From NCBI RefSeq assembly GCF_900091515.1, contig NZ_LT607410.1, positions 682,001-746,000 of the forward strand: 64,000 bases of DNA, read 5' to 3'. Positions 41,364-50,779 of this stretch are shown here, piece after piece. Numbering within the stretch: position 1 is the first letter of the stretch; each line of letters opens with the position of its first letter. This stretch comes from Micromonospora purpureochromogenes (GTDB lineage: Bacteria; Actinomycetota; Actinomycetes; Mycobacteriales; Micromonosporaceae). Position numbers and translations under genes: made by a program. The notes below the pieces were generated by a model. It did no database searches and was not told the origin of the DNA. It worked only from the letters and a program-made list of their open reading frames with translations.

Positions 41364-42821
41364 TCATCCCCGGGGCAGCCGCACCTCTGCGACGGTACCG
41401 CCACCGTTCCTCGGCCGGAGGGATACCCATCCATTCTGCTGTTCAACGATCCGGCGGACGAGATAGAGGCCGAGCCCGGCGCCGGGATAGCCCCGGCGGT
41501 CCCCGGACTCGCCCTGCCAGAACCGGTCGAAGGCCCGCTCCACGTGCTCGGGCCGGATGCCGATGCCCCGGTCGCTGACCCGGAACAGCACGGTCTGCCC
41601 GTCGGTGCCGGCGGTCACCTCGATCGGCGACTCCGGCGGCGAGTACTTGGCGGCGTTGGTGCCCAGCTCGGTCAGGACGGTGGCCATGCTGTGCCGGTCG
41701 CCGAGCGCCTTGGGCAGGTCGGCCGGCAGGTCGAGGACGAGCCGGTGGCGCAGGTCGGCGGGGAGGTCCGGCACGGTGGCGCGCAGCGCGTCGCCGAGGT
41801 CGAACGGTACGGCCGGCTCACCCCCGGGCCGGCCGTCGATGGCCGAGGAGAGCAGGCGGTCGATCAGCCGGGCCAGTTCGTTGGCGCGCTGCCCGATGAT
41901 CCGGGCCGCCTGCCGGCGGTCGGTGTCGGTCAGCGACTCCCAGTGATCGGTGAGGGTGTCCGCGTACCCCTTGATCACGGTGACCGGGGTGCGCAGCTCG
42001 TGGCTGGTCACCGCGACGAAGAGGTCGCGCTCGGAGTCGCGGCGCTGCTGGTCGGTGATGTCGCGGAAGGTGACCACCCGCTGGGTGCCGGGCCCGGCCA
42101 GCTCCCCGGAGGTGATCCGCAGCCAGCGTCCGTCCGGCATCTGGTGGTCGAGCACCTGGCCGGACGGGGGGAGCGGGAAGGGCAGCGGCCGGTTCAGCGC
42201 CTCGGCGGAGGAGCGGCCGGTCACCTGGGCGGCGGCCGGGTTCCAGAGCCGCACGTGCCCCTCCCGGTCGACCACGGCCAGACCGTCGGCGAGCGCCGCG
42301 ACCACCGGGCCGTCGCCGTGCACCGGCAGGCCGCTCTGGTCGCCGTACATGTGGGCGATGCAGGCGGCCACGTAGCCCAGCACGGTCTGCGCCTCCGGGT
42401 CCGCGGCGTCCTCGCCGTCGGCGTAGAGGGCGTGCAGGCTGCCGACGGTCAGCCCGCCGATCTCGGCACGGGCCCCGATCATTCGGCGCAGCCCTCGGGC
42501 GGTCAGCTCCCCGGCGAGCTGCCCGGGGAGGTGGTCCACCCGGATCTGCCGGACCCGGGGGCCGGCGAGCAGGCAGACGGTCACCGGGTCGGACGCCGGC
42601 AGCGGGCGGCCGATCATCCACTTGGCGTTGCCGCTGGCCGCGATGACCCGGCCGCCGGTCGGGGCGAACTCGACGAAGGCCACGCTGGCCGCGCCCACCG
42701 CCGAGCGGGCCACCCGGAGCAGCTGGGTGAGGACGGGCAGGCCCGCGTCACCGGAATTGATCATCTCGATCACCGCGCTGTGGCCGGTGACCAGGGCGGC
42801 GAGATCGGTACGCTCCGGCAT
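41364..42821 (-). CDS. Soluble PAS-containing sensor histidine kinase
   Basis: A 485-residue kinase without obvious membrane segments. Residues about 10-160 resemble a GAF-like sensor, about 170-260 a PAS domain (ALADGLAVVDREGHVRLWNPAAAQVTGRS), then HisKA with SHELRTPVTVIKGYADTL (His274) and an HATPase domain with LGTNAAKYSPP (N box), VSDRGIGI (G1) and GAGLGLYLV (G2). The ATG at 42821 is the first good start. No response regulator is next to it, so it is an orphan kinase. The gene is followed by the RsbW-like gene. Confidence 0.93.
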   Translation of the reverse strand: MPERTDLAALVTGHSAVIEMINSGDAGLPVLTQLLRVARSAVGAASVAFVEFAPTGGRVIAASGNAKWMIGRPLPASDPVTVCLLAGPRVRQIRVDHLPGQLAGELTARGLRRMIGARAEIGGLTVGSLHALYADGEDAADPEAQTVLGYVAACIAHMYGDQSGLPVHGDGPVVAALADGLAVVDREGHVRLWNPAAAQVTGRSSAEALNRPLPFPLPPSGQVLDHQMPDGRWLRITSGELAGPGTQRVVTFRDITDQQRRDSERDLFVAVTSHELRTPVTVIKGYADTLTDHWESLTDTDRRQAARIIGQRANELARLIDRLLSSAIDGRPGGEPAVPFDLGDALRATVPDLPADLRHRLVLDLPADLPKALGDRHSMATVLTELGTNAAKYSPPESPIEVTAGTDGQTVLFRVSDRGIGIRPEHVERAFDRFWQGESGDRRGYPGAGLGLYLVRRIVEQQNGWVSLRPRNGGGTVAEVRLPRG

Positions 42822-42873
42822 GTCCCGAGTGTGCCCCCTCGGGCGGAGTTCGGGCAGCCCCGTCCGGTGGGCC

Positions 42874-43665
42874 TCACCGGCCCAGCCGGGCCAGCGTCCG
42901 CGCCGGTCGGTCGGTGATCACCCCGTCCACCCCGGCGGCCAGCACCAGCTCCAGGTCGTCCGGCTCGTTGACGGTCCAGACGTACACCTGGTGGCCGGTG
43001 GCCCGCAGGGCGGGCACCAGCTGCGGCCGGGCCCGGACCAGGCCGATGCCGGGCCCGGCGATCCCGGCGCCGAACGGCAGCCGGCCGAGTCGCAGCCAGC
43101 GCGGCAGCACCTCCAGCAGCAGCACCGTGGGCAGCGCCGGGGCCAGCTCGCGGACCCGGCGTACGGCCAGCGGGGAGAAGGACATCACGGTGACCCGCAC
43201 CGGGTCGTCCGGGCCGGGTTCGGCGAGCCCGTAGCGGCGCAGCAGCGCGACCAGCCGGCGCTCGACGTCGCCGCCGTAGCGGGACGGGTGCTTCGTCTCC
43301 ACCAGCAGCCGGACCGGCCGGCCGGCGGCCAGTACGGCCTCCAGCAGCCGTTCCAGCGTGAGCAGCCGGGTGTGCGACTCGTCCAGCACCTCGTCGCCGT
43401 CGGCCGGTGCGCAGCCCGGATGCCAGGAGCCGAAGTCGAGCAGCTCCAGCTCGGCGAGGGTACGGGCGCTGACCAGCCCGCGTCCGTTGCTGGTCCGGTC
43501 CAGCCGGCGGTCGTGCACGCAGACCAGGTGCCCGTCCCGGGTGAGCCGGACGTCGCACTCCAGCCCGTCGGCGCCCTCGTCGAGGGCCCGCAGGTACGCC
43601 GCGAGGGTGTGCTCGGGCAGGTCGGCCGACGCGCCGCGGTGCGCGAAGACCAGCGGATCGCCCAT
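42874..43665 (-). CDS. Glycerophosphodiester phosphodiesterase
   Basis: A 263-residue cytoplasmic GDPD. The catalytic motifs are VFAHRGASADLPEHTLAAY (metal and catalytic His/Glu, about 6-24) and ADGLECDVRLTRDGHLVCVHD (about 32-52). RLLVETKHPSRYG and QVYVWTVNEPDDLELVLAAGVDGVITDRPA complete the TIM barrel. It hydrolyses glycerophosphodiesters to glycerol 3-phosphate and an alcohol. The ATG is 11 bp after the rhodanese stop, so the two form an operon. Confidence 0.94.
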   Translation of the reverse strand: MGDPLVFAHRGASADLPEHTLAAYLRALDEGADGLECDVRLTRDGHLVCVHDRRLDRTSNGRGLVSARTLAELELLDFGSWHPGCAPADGDEVLDESHTRLLTLERLLEAVLAAGRPVRLLVETKHPSRYGGDVERRLVALLRRYGLAEPGPDDPVRVTVMSFSPLAVRRVRELAPALPTVLLLEVLPRWLRLGRLPFGAGIAGPGIGLVRARPQLVPALRATGHQVYVWTVNEPDDLELVLAAGVDGVITDRPARTLARLGR

Positions 43666-43676
43666 GGTGCCGGCTC

Positions 43677-44012
43677 TCAGATGACCCGGCCGGGCTGCCC
43701 GTCCCCGCCGACCACCGGCCGGCCGACGGCCTCCCACTGGCGCATCCCGCCGTCGGCGTTGCGCACCTGCTCCCATCCGTTGTTGAGCAGGTAGCCGACG
43801 ACCTGGGCCGAGCGCCCGCCGGAACGGCAGATCACTGCGACGTCCCGGTCGGTGGGTACCTCGGCCAGCCGGGCCGGCAGCTCCATCATCGGCAGGTGGT
43901 GGGCGCCCGGGGCGTGGCCCGCCACCCACTCGTCGTCCTCGCGGACGTCCAGCAGGTAGGTCTCGTCGTCGATCTCGGTCACGGGAACGCTGGGTACCTG
44001 GGATCCGAACAC
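43677..44012 (-). CDS. Single-domain rhodanese
   Basis: A 111-residue sulfurtransferase-fold protein. YLLDVREDDEWVAGHAPGAHHLPMMEL and the six-residue active-site loop CRSGGRS with its cysteine are intact, followed by the YLLNNGWEQVRNADGGMRQWE tail. Single-domain rhodaneses move sulfane sulfur; the acceptor is unknown. The GTG start has TAGGCT 7 nt upstream (leaderless). Confidence 0.93.
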   Translation of the reverse strand: MFGSQVPSVPVTEIDDETYLLDVREDDEWVAGHAPGAHHLPMMELPARLAEVPTDRDVAVICRSGGRSAQVVGYLLNNGWEQVRNADGGMRQWEAVGRPVVGGDGQPGRVI

Positions 44013-44070
44013 GGGTAGCAGCCTAGATCCTCACCGGCGACATCGGCACGGGCCGGGCCGGTACGCCGGC

Positions 44071-45015
44071 TCACAACCGGGTGACCCAGCGCGGGTTGGC
44101 CGCCGCCCAGCCCGGCACCCGCTCGCCGCGTACGGCGTCGAAGAGGCCGTTGCCGCCGTTGTCGAGCACCACGTAGGAGATCCCGTCGATGGTCTCCGGG
44201 TACGACGGCACCTGCACCCCGCTGAGCGCGTCCGACGGCAGCGACCCCAGCGCCACCATCAGGTCCTCGACTCCGACGCCGTTGGTGTCCAGGGTCAGCG
44301 AGCCGCCCACCGCCCGCAGCACCCGGTCCAGCTTCAGCGGGTCGCCGCGCAGGTCCGTCTCCCCGGCCCGGTCCAGTACCGCCTGCAGCATCTGCTGCTG
44401 GTGCCGCTGCCGGTCGTAGTCGCCGCCGGGAAGGTCGTAGCGCTGCCGGACGTAGTCCAGCGCCCGGGCGCCGTCCATCTGCTGGCATCCGGTGGAGAAC
44501 ACGGTCTGAGTGTGGATCGACCGGACCTCGGTGTCCACGCACATCCGGATCCCGCCGAGCAGGTTGATGACCTGCTTGAAGCCGGCGAAGTCGACCAGCG
44601 CGGCCCCGTCGAAGCGGATCCCGGTGAGCCGGGTCAGGGTGGCGGAGAGCAGTTGGGCTCCGCCCTGACCGGTCCCGCCGTGCTCGTACGCAGCGTTGAT
44701 CTTGTCCTGGCCGCCGCGGTAGCCGTTGGCGCCGCCGGGGGGAATGGCCACCAGCAGGTCGCGCGGGACGGAGATCAGGTAGCCCTGCCGCATGCCGGGC
44801 GGTAGGTGCACGATGAGGATGGTGTCCGAGCGCTGGTCCGGCCCGTCGCTGGCGCCCCGCCGGTCGGTGCCGACGAGCAGGTAGTTCAGCCCTTCGGAGA
44901 GGTCGGTACGGGGTTGCCGGGCGTCCGGGGCGAGCAGTTGCTCCCGGGTGATGGTGCGCTCGTAGCGCGAGGTGAGCGCCTTCATGCCGACCACGGCGAC
45001 GACGGCCACCAGCAC
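44071..45015 (-). CDS. LytR-CpsA-Psr (LCP) family protein, start uncertain
   Basis: The C-terminal 314 residues of an LCP phosphotransferase are open from GTG at 45015. Core motifs are present: LLVGTDRRGASDGPDQRSDTILIVHL, YLISVPRDLLVAIP, DKINAAYEHGG and RALDYVRQRYDLPGGDYDRQRHQQQ. The GTG lies inside the expected signal-anchor helix (LALVLVAVVAVVGMKAL): upstream codons read RWPRVLLTVG without any ATG/GTG/TTG, so the true start is missing. A G8 tract at 45122-45129 separates it from GTG at 45155, which would be in frame if the tract had nine Gs. Either a sequence error, a slippery tract or an unusual start. LCP proteins attach glycopolymers to peptidoglycan. Confidence 0.85.
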   Translation of the reverse strand: MLVAVVAVVGMKALTSRYERTITREQLLAPDARQPRTDLSEGLNYLLVGTDRRGASDGPDQRSDTILIVHLPPGMRQGYLISVPRDLLVAIPPGGANGYRGGQDKINAAYEHGGTGQGGAQLLSATLTRLTGIRFDGAALVDFAGFKQVINLLGGIRMCVDTEVRSIHTQTVFSTGCQQMDGARALDYVRQRYDLPGGDYDRQRHQQQMLQAVLDRAGETDLRGDPLKLDRVLRAVGGSLTLDTNGVGVEDLMVALGSLPSDALSGVQVPSYPETIDGISYVVLDNGGNGLFDAVRGERVPGWAAANPRWVTRL

Positions 45016-45121
45016 CAGGGCGAGACCGACCGTCAGCAGGACCCGGGGCCAGCGGGAGGCCGGGCGGCCGGGTGGCGGTGTGCCCCGCCCCCGGTCGGAC
45101 CGCGCTGACCTGGCCGTGACG

Positions 45122-45129
45122 CCCCCCCC
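45122..45129. repeat. Homopolymer of eight C (+ strand) ahead of the LCP gene
   Basis: Eight C on the + strand read as G8 in the direction of the LCP gene. An added G would join GTG at 45155 in frame to the LCP gene at 45015. A direct repeat CGTCACGGCCA flanks the tract. Confidence 0.9.
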
Positions 45130-45220
45130 GTGGCCGTGACGTGAGAACTGCTCACATCAGGCTACGGGCCGGTCACCGCGCTCCGGCCGGTTTCGGCGTG
45201 GCTGCCGGCCGGTCATCGGC

Positions 45221-46429
45221 TCACTTGCGGGTGGAGAGCACGGCCGGGTTGGCGTACACGAATTCGCCCAGCTTGTCGTTCTTGACCGCCTGGAACATCT
45301 CCAGGGTCTGCGCGCTGAGCGCCTCGCGCTTGTTGACGTTTTCGTTGAACGTGCCACCGTTGGTGCGCAGCATGGTCAGCTCGTTGGCGCTGACGCCGCG
45401 CAGGGTGAAGACGAAGTCGGCCACCGGCACCCCGCCGGTGTCCAGGATGAAGGCCTTGCCGGCCGCCTTGATCAGCTGGTTGACCTTGATCGGGTTGGTC
45501 AGCATGCCCTTGTCGGTGGCCTTGCGGGCCATCGCCTTGATCAGCTGCTGCTGGTTCTGCTGGCGGTCGTAGTCGCTGTTCGGCAGGCCGTAGCGCTGCC
45601 GGGAGTAGTCCAGCGCCTGGAGCCCGGACATCTCGCGGCAGCCCTTCTTGTAGACCACCGGGGTCATCGGCCGGCCGGTCTTCTTGGCGTCCGCGTTCCA
45701 CATCTGCTTGCCGTCGACCATCATCATGTGGTGCGACTTCACCTCGTGGCTGACGCAGATGCGCACGGTGCCGAGGGTGTCGATGACGTTCTTGAAGCCG
45801 CCGAAGTTGATGATCGCGGCGCCGTCGAAGCTGACCCCGGTCATGTTCTTGATGGTCTGGGCCATCAGCTGGGCGCCGCCCTCCCAGCCGCCGCCGTTGC
45901 GCGCGCCGGCCTGGAACGCCGCGTTGATCTTGTCGGTGCCGCCTTGGTAGCCGCTCTTCTTGAACGCCGGGATCTGTGCCTCGGTGTCCCGGGGGATCGA
46001 GATCAGGTACGCCTGGTCGTGGCTGGCCGGGATGTGCAGCACGATGATGCTGTCCGCCCGGACGTCGTCGGCGGCCCAGCGCTCGCGGGCGTCCACGCCC
46101 AGCAGCAGCATGTCGATCGGGCCGTCCAGGTCGGCGCCGCCCTCGGCGTCGGTCTTGCCCGCTCCGCCCAGCAGGTTCTTCTGGGCGATGTTGCCGGTCG
46201 CCTGGCTGATCAGCGCCTTGCTGCCGACGATGGCGACGCCGCTGGTCATCATCAGCACGGCGCCGAAGATCAGCGTCAGGCGGGCCCAGAGCGGGTCCTT
46301 ACGCTTGGTGCGCTTCTTGGGGCCGCCGGTGCGCTGCCCGCCCCGGCCGCGCTGCGACGGGATCGTCGACGGCCGTGCGTACGGGTCGGAATCCAGCGAC
46401 GTCGGGCGGGGGCTGGTCTGAACCGGCAT
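45221..46429 (-). CDS. LCP family protein 2
   Basis: A 402-residue LCP protein with a basic cytoplasmic N-terminus (KKRTKRKDPLWARL), a membrane anchor (LIFGAVLMMTSGVAIVGSKAL, about 54-74), and a complete LCP core: DMLLLGVDARERW, DSIIVLHIPASHDQAYLISIPRDTEAQIP, DKINAAFQAG and ALDYSRQRYGLPNSDYDRQQNQQQ. It transfers cell wall polymers from an undecaprenyl carrier to peptidoglycan. The ATG at 46429 is the family start. The three LCP genes and an epimerase downstream point to surface-glycopolymer assembly. Confidence 0.95.
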   Translation of the reverse strand: MPVQTSPRPTSLDSDPYARPSTIPSQRGRGGQRTGGPKKRTKRKDPLWARLTLIFGAVLMMTSGVAIVGSKALISQATGNIAQKNLLGGAGKTDAEGGADLDGPIDMLLLGVDARERWAADDVRADSIIVLHIPASHDQAYLISIPRDTEAQIPAFKKSGYQGGTDKINAAFQAGARNGGGWEGGAQLMAQTIKNMTGVSFDGAAIINFGGFKNVIDTLGTVRICVSHEVKSHHMMMVDGKQMWNADAKKTGRPMTPVVYKKGCREMSGLQALDYSRQRYGLPNSDYDRQQNQQQLIKAMARKATDKGMLTNPIKVNQLIKAAGKAFILDTGGVPVADFVFTLRGVSANELTMLRTNGGTFNENVNKREALSAQTLEMFQAVKNDKLGEFVYANPAVLSTRK

Positions 46430-46721
46430 GCATGCTCCAGCTCGCGAGGTCGGGGGGCGGACCCACTTTACGTACCGCTTCCCGTCAAGGCGAGATCGTC
46501 AGACGCTCAATTCCTGGATATCCCGACACTTGCGACGGCAATTCAACCGAACGGATGAGGCGATACGTCCACTCGGTGGTTGGCGGCCGGTGATGGAACC
46601 AGACGTGAACGCACCTCTGATGACGTCCGTCGAAACGTGCCGGCAATTTCGGCCGCCGCAACCGGCCTCGTCGGTCCGCCGGGACGGCCGGGAGATCCGG
46701 CCGCCCGGGGGAGGAACCGGG
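46430..46721. other. 292-bp gap between LCP 2 and LCP 3
   Basis: No gene seen. A weak hairpin (GGCCGG at 46686-46691 with CCGGCC at 46697-46702) could end the LCP 3 transcript, and the right-hand side must hold the LCP 2 promoter. Nothing else stands out. Confidence 0.5.
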
Positions 46722-47954
46722 TCAGTTGCCCTTGGTGTCCGGGTTCTCGTTGGCCGCCACCCAGGCCGCCATCGTGTCCGCCGACATCGCCTTGTACATC
46801 GCCAGCGCCTTAGCCCGGTCGGAGACCACCACCGACTCGCCGTTGATCGTGTCGCTGCCCGTGTTCGGGCTGGTGAGGAAGGTCAGGTTCTCGCCGCGCA
46901 GGCTGCGGAACTGCACACCCATGTCGACCAGCGAGAAGCCGTTGTCGACGGTCACCGCGTCGGTGACCGACTGGAGGAAGGCGTTCAGCTTCTTCGGATT
47001 GGCCAGCGTGCCCGTGCTCGCCGCCTTGTCCATCAGCGCGCGCAGGAACTCCTGCTGGTGGCGCATCCGGGCGAAGTCGCCCTCCGGGAACTGCTTGCGC
47101 TGCCGGATCCAGTCCAGCGCGGTGGCGCCGTCCATGTGCATGGTGCCCTTGGTGAACTTCCGGTACGGCTTGTGGATCGAGGTGACGCTCCGCTCCACCT
47201 TGAGGTCCACCCCGCCGAGCGCGTCGGTGACCTCCTTGAAGCCGCCGAAGTCGATCGCCATCACGTGATCGATCCGGACGTCGCTGAAGCACTCCACCGT
47301 GCGGACCGCCAGCGGGAGGCCGCCGAACGCGAACGCCGCGTTGATCTTCGCGCGCCGCCCCGAGTCGCACTCCGCGCCGGCGCTCTCCGGGATCGGCACG
47401 TACAGGTCACGCGGGATGGAGACCAGGTAGGCCGACTTGTGGTCGGCGGGGATGTGCATGACGATGATCGTGTCGGCCCGCCACTGGCTCTGTGTGTCCA
47501 CCGGCGCGTCCGGGTCGCGCGAGTCCGAGCCCACCAGCAGGATGTTCAGCGCGCCGTCCACCGCCTTGGCCGGCCGCCCGCCGGTGATCTCCGAGAACGG
47601 GTCGGTGCGGGCCAGGTCCTTGTCGAGGTTGTCGGTGTAGACCCACGCCCCCAGGCCACCGAGCAGCGCCAGCACCAGCACCGCCACGCCGGCCACCAGG
47701 CCGATCCGCCCCCAGCGCGGGCGGGGGCCGCGCCGGCCGGGGCCACCCGGACCGCCCGGCCCCGGCGGCGTGCCGGGTCCGCCCGGGCCGCCGGGCCCGC
47801 CGGAGCGGGGGCTCTCCTCGTCGTACGACGGGTACCACTGCGTCTCGGACGGCCGGGCGCGCCCGGCAGCCCGGTCGGGACCGGGAACCGCGGCGCGTCC
47901 GGCGCTCCTCTGCAGGTACGGAAGCGGGACGCCGGCTGACGATGTGGCGGACAT
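46722..47954 (-). CDS. LCP family protein 3
   Basis: A 410-residue LCP protein with a long Pro/Gly-rich cytoplasmic N-terminus (about 1-80; GGPGGPGTPPGPGGPGG), a membrane anchor (IGLVAGVAVLVLALLGGLGAWVYTDNL, about 85-111) and an LCP core with NILLVGSDSRD, RADTIIVMHIPADHKSAYLVSIPRDLYVPIP, AKINAAFAFGG and ALDWIRQRKQFPEGDFARMRHQQ. The Pro/Gly N-terminus sets it apart from the other two. The ATG at 47954 is used. Confidence 0.95.
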   Translation of the reverse strand: MSATSSAGVPLPYLQRSAGRAAVPGPDRAAGRARPSETQWYPSYDEESPRSGGPGGPGGPGTPPGPGGPGGPGRRGPRPRWGRIGLVAGVAVLVLALLGGLGAWVYTDNLDKDLARTDPFSEITGGRPAKAVDGALNILLVGSDSRDPDAPVDTQSQWRADTIIVMHIPADHKSAYLVSIPRDLYVPIPESAGAECDSGRRAKINAAFAFGGLPLAVRTVECFSDVRIDHVMAIDFGGFKEVTDALGGVDLKVERSVTSIHKPYRKFTKGTMHMDGATALDWIRQRKQFPEGDFARMRHQQEFLRALMDKAASTGTLANPKKLNAFLQSVTDAVTVDNGFSLVDMGVQFRSLRGENLTFLTSPNTGSDTINGESVVVSDRAKALAMYKAMSADTMAAWVAANENPDTKGN

Positions 47955-48032
47955 GCGATTCAGCGTACGTATGCCGGTCGAGCGTCGCCCGAAGGCGAAC
48001 GCCGCGTCGCGCCCAGCGTGCCGGGCGGGGAG

Positions 48033-49007
48033 CTACCCTAGCCGCGCCCGGAAGTGGTCGATCGTGCGTCGCAGTCCGTCTTCGGGCGCCACGGTGGGTT
48101 CGTATCCGAGCAGCTCCCGGGCGAGGGTGAGATCAGGTCGTCGCATCTCCGGATCGTCCGCACTGCGGGTGATGTACGTCACCTCGGAAGTGCTTCCGCA
48201 GAGTGACACGATCGTCTCGGCGAGTTGCCGCATGCTCATCTCGTGCTCGGTGCCGCAGTTGATCGGCCCGGTCTCGGTCGAGTCGAGCAGCAGCAGGATG
48301 CCGCGCACCAGGTCGTCGACGTAGCAGATCGAGCGGGTCTGGTTGCCGGTCCCGTGCACGGTGATCGGCTCGCCGCGCAGCGCCTGGGAGATGAAGGTGG
48401 GGATGGCCCGGCCGTCGTCGGGGCGCATCCGCGGGCCGTACGTGTTGAAGATCCGGACGATCGCCGCGTCCAGCCCCTTGCTCCGGTGGTACGCCATGGT
48501 GGCCGCCTCCGAGAAGCGCTTCGCCTCGTCGTAGACGGCGCGCACCCCGATCGGGTTGACGTTGCCCCAGTACGTCTCGCGCTGCGGGTGCTCCTTCGGG
48601 TCCCCGTACGCCTCCGAGGTGGAGGCCATCAGGAACCGGGCGCCGTCGGCGAGCGCGCGCTCCAGCAGGTGCAGGGTGCCCGCCGAGCCGACCCGGAGGA
48701 TCTCCACCGGCAGCTTCTCGAAGTCGGTCGGGCTGGCCGGGGAGGCCATGTGCAGGACGGCGTCGAACCGCTCGGCCAGCGCCGGGTGGGCCGGCAGCCC
48801 GTCGGAGATGTCCGCCTCGACCAGGGCGAAGGACGGGTTGTCCAGCAGATGCGCGACGTTGTCCTTCGAACCGGTGACGAAGTTGTCCAGCGCGACGACC
48901 TGGCAGCCGCGCCCGACGAGGGCGTCGACCAGGTGGGACGGCACGAAACCGGCGCCGCCGGTGACCAGGACGCGATGACCGCTGCCGAACCGCGGGGCTA
49001 CCTTCAT
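48033..49007 (-). CDS. NAD-dependent epimerase/dehydratase (UDP-glucuronate decarboxylase-like)
   Basis: A 324-residue SDR enzyme. The Rossmann motif VLVTGGAGFVPSHLVDALVGRG (the usual GFIG reads GFVPSH) is at about 13-34, the active-site YxxxK is in VYDEAKRFSEA, and VRIFNTYGPRMRPDDGRAIPTFISQALRGEPITVHGTGNQTRSICYVDDLVRG is characteristic of UDP-glucuronate decarboxylase and related enzymes. The product is probably a sugar nucleotide for the surface polymers handled by the adjacent LCP proteins; the exact substrate is unproven. The ATG has TAGGCT 7 nt upstream (leaderless). Confidence 0.92.
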   Translation of the reverse strand: MKVAPRFGSGHRVLVTGGAGFVPSHLVDALVGRGCQVVALDNFVTGSKDNVAHLLDNPSFALVEADISDGLPAHPALAERFDAVLHMASPASPTDFEKLPVEILRVGSAGTLHLLERALADGARFLMASTSEAYGDPKEHPQRETYWGNVNPIGVRAVYDEAKRFSEAATMAYHRSKGLDAAIVRIFNTYGPRMRPDDGRAIPTFISQALRGEPITVHGTGNQTRSICYVDDLVRGILLLLDSTETGPINCGTEHEMSMRQLAETIVSLCGSTSEVTYITRSADDPEMRRPDLTLARELLGYEPTVAPEDGLRRTIDHFRARLG

Positions 49008-49105
49008 GCCGGCCAGCCTACTAAGGGTGCCCCCCGGATGCGGCGAGGCATGCGGCGAAGGGCCCCGGCGCGGCACGCGCGTCGGGGCCCCTCCGATGGT
49101 GGACG

Positions 49106-50779
49106 TCAGTGCGCTCCCGCGCCGGTCAGCGCCCGCACCTCCAGTTCCGCGTACTTCTCCTCGTCGTGCTCCTTGGAGATCACCGTGCCGATCCAGCCGC
49201 ACAGGAAACCGATGGGGATGGAGATGATGCCCGGGTTCGTCAGCGGGAACCAGTGCCAGTCGTGGTCCGGGAACATCGCGGTCTGCGCGCCGGAGACCAC
49301 CGGGGAGAAGAAGACCAGCGCCACGGCGGAGATCAGGCCGCCGTAGATGGCCCAGACCGCGCCCGAGGTGTTGAACCGCTTCCAGAACAGGCTGTAGAGG
49401 ATCGCCGGCAGGTTGCCGGAGGCCGCGACCGCGAAGGCGAGCGCCACGAGGAAGGCCACGTTCAGGCTCTGCGCGAAGATCGACAGGACGATCGAGATCG
49501 CGCCGATGACGAGCGCGGAGATCCGGGCGACGTTCACCTCCTGCCGTTCCGAGGCCTGCCCGTTCTTGACCACGTTGGCGTAGAAGTCGTGCGCCAGGCT
49601 CGACGACGACGCCAGGGTCAACCCGGCGACCACCGCCAGGATGGTGGCGAAGGCGACCGCCGCGATGATCGCCAGCAGGGTCGCCCCGCCCAGATCACCG
49701 CCGAGGAACTTGATGCCCAGCGCCTCGGCCAGTTGCGGTGCCGCGGTGTTCCCAGCCTTGTCCTGCGCAGTGATGGCCGTGCCGCCCACCATCGCCGCCG
49801 CGCCGAAGCCGAGCGCCAGGGTGAGCAGGTAGAACGTACCGATGATGCCGATCGCCCAGAGCACGCTCTTGCGGGCCGTCTTCGCCGTCGGAACGGTGTA
49901 GAAGCGGATCAGGATGTGCGGCAGGCCGGCGGTGCCGAGCACCAGCGCGATGCCGAGCGAGAGCAGGTCGATCTTGTTGTAGAAGGTCTGCGTCGCATTG
50001 CCGGCCACCTCCACGCCGTATCGCCCGCCCGGCACGAGGAATTTCTCTCCCTTGCCGGAGGCCGCCGCCGCATCGCCGAGCAGCGTGGAGAGGTTGAACT
50101 TGTAGTGCGCCAGCACCAGTACGGTCATCACCAGCGCGCCGGTCATCAGCAGGAACGCCTTGACGATCTGGACGTACGTGGTGCCCTTCATCCCGCCGAC
50201 GGTGACGTAGATGATCATCAGGGCGCCGACCATGATGATGGTGGCGACCTTCGCGGTGTCGGCGTCCATGCCGAGGAAGGTGGTGCCCGGCTTGATGCCG
50301 AGCAGCAGCGCGACCAGCGCGCCCGCGCCGACCATCTGGGCCAGCAGATAGAAGATCGACACCGTGATGGTGGAGACCGCCGCGGCGGTCCGCACCGGGC
50401 GCTGGCGCATCCGGAAGGCCAGCACGTCGGCCATCGTGTACCGGCCCGAGTTGCGCAGCAGCTCCGCGACGAGCAGCAGCGCCACCAGCCAGGCGACCAG
50501 GAAGCCGATCGAGTAGAGGAAGCCGTCGTAGCCGTAGAGGGCGATGATGCCGGCGATGCCGAGGAACGAGGCGGCGGACATGTAGTCGCCACCGATCGCC
50601 ATGCCGTTCTGGAAGCCGGAGAAGGAGCGGCCGCCGGCGTAGAAGTCGGTGGCGGTCTTGGTCTGCCGGCTGGCCCAGATGGTGATGGCCAGCGTGATGG
50701 CGACGAAGACCAGGAAGAGCGTGATGGTGAGGTTCCGGGCGGTGCTGCCGCCTGCCTCAGCCGCGAGGACCGTGTTCAT
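49106..50779 (-). CDS. Cation/acetate (monocarboxylate) symporter, ActP-like
   Basis: A 557-residue sodium:solute symporter with about 13 membrane segments. Typical segments: DFYAGGRSFSGFQNGMAIGGDYMSAASFLGIAGIIALYGYDGF, TVGGMKGTTYVQIVKAFLL, GTAGLPHILIRFYTVPTAKTARKSV and ASSSSLAHDFYANVV. This matches ActP/MctC permeases that take up acetate, propionate or pyruvate. Its start overlaps the upstream DUF485 gene by 23 nt, the usual yjcH-actP arrangement. Compare the second symporter at 57.3 kb. Confidence 0.95.
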   Translation of the reverse strand: MNTVLAAEAGGSTARNLTITLFLVFVAITLAITIWASRQTKTATDFYAGGRSFSGFQNGMAIGGDYMSAASFLGIAGIIALYGYDGFLYSIGFLVAWLVALLLVAELLRNSGRYTMADVLAFRMRQRPVRTAAAVSTITVSIFYLLAQMVGAGALVALLLGIKPGTTFLGMDADTAKVATIIMVGALMIIYVTVGGMKGTTYVQIVKAFLLMTGALVMTVLVLAHYKFNLSTLLGDAAAASGKGEKFLVPGGRYGVEVAGNATQTFYNKIDLLSLGIALVLGTAGLPHILIRFYTVPTAKTARKSVLWAIGIIGTFYLLTLALGFGAAAMVGGTAITAQDKAGNTAAPQLAEALGIKFLGGDLGGATLLAIIAAVAFATILAVVAGLTLASSSSLAHDFYANVVKNGQASERQEVNVARISALVIGAISIVLSIFAQSLNVAFLVALAFAVAASGNLPAILYSLFWKRFNTSGAVWAIYGGLISAVALVFFSPVVSGAQTAMFPDHDWHWFPLTNPGIISIPIGFLCGWIGTVISKEHDEEKYAELEVRALTGAGAH

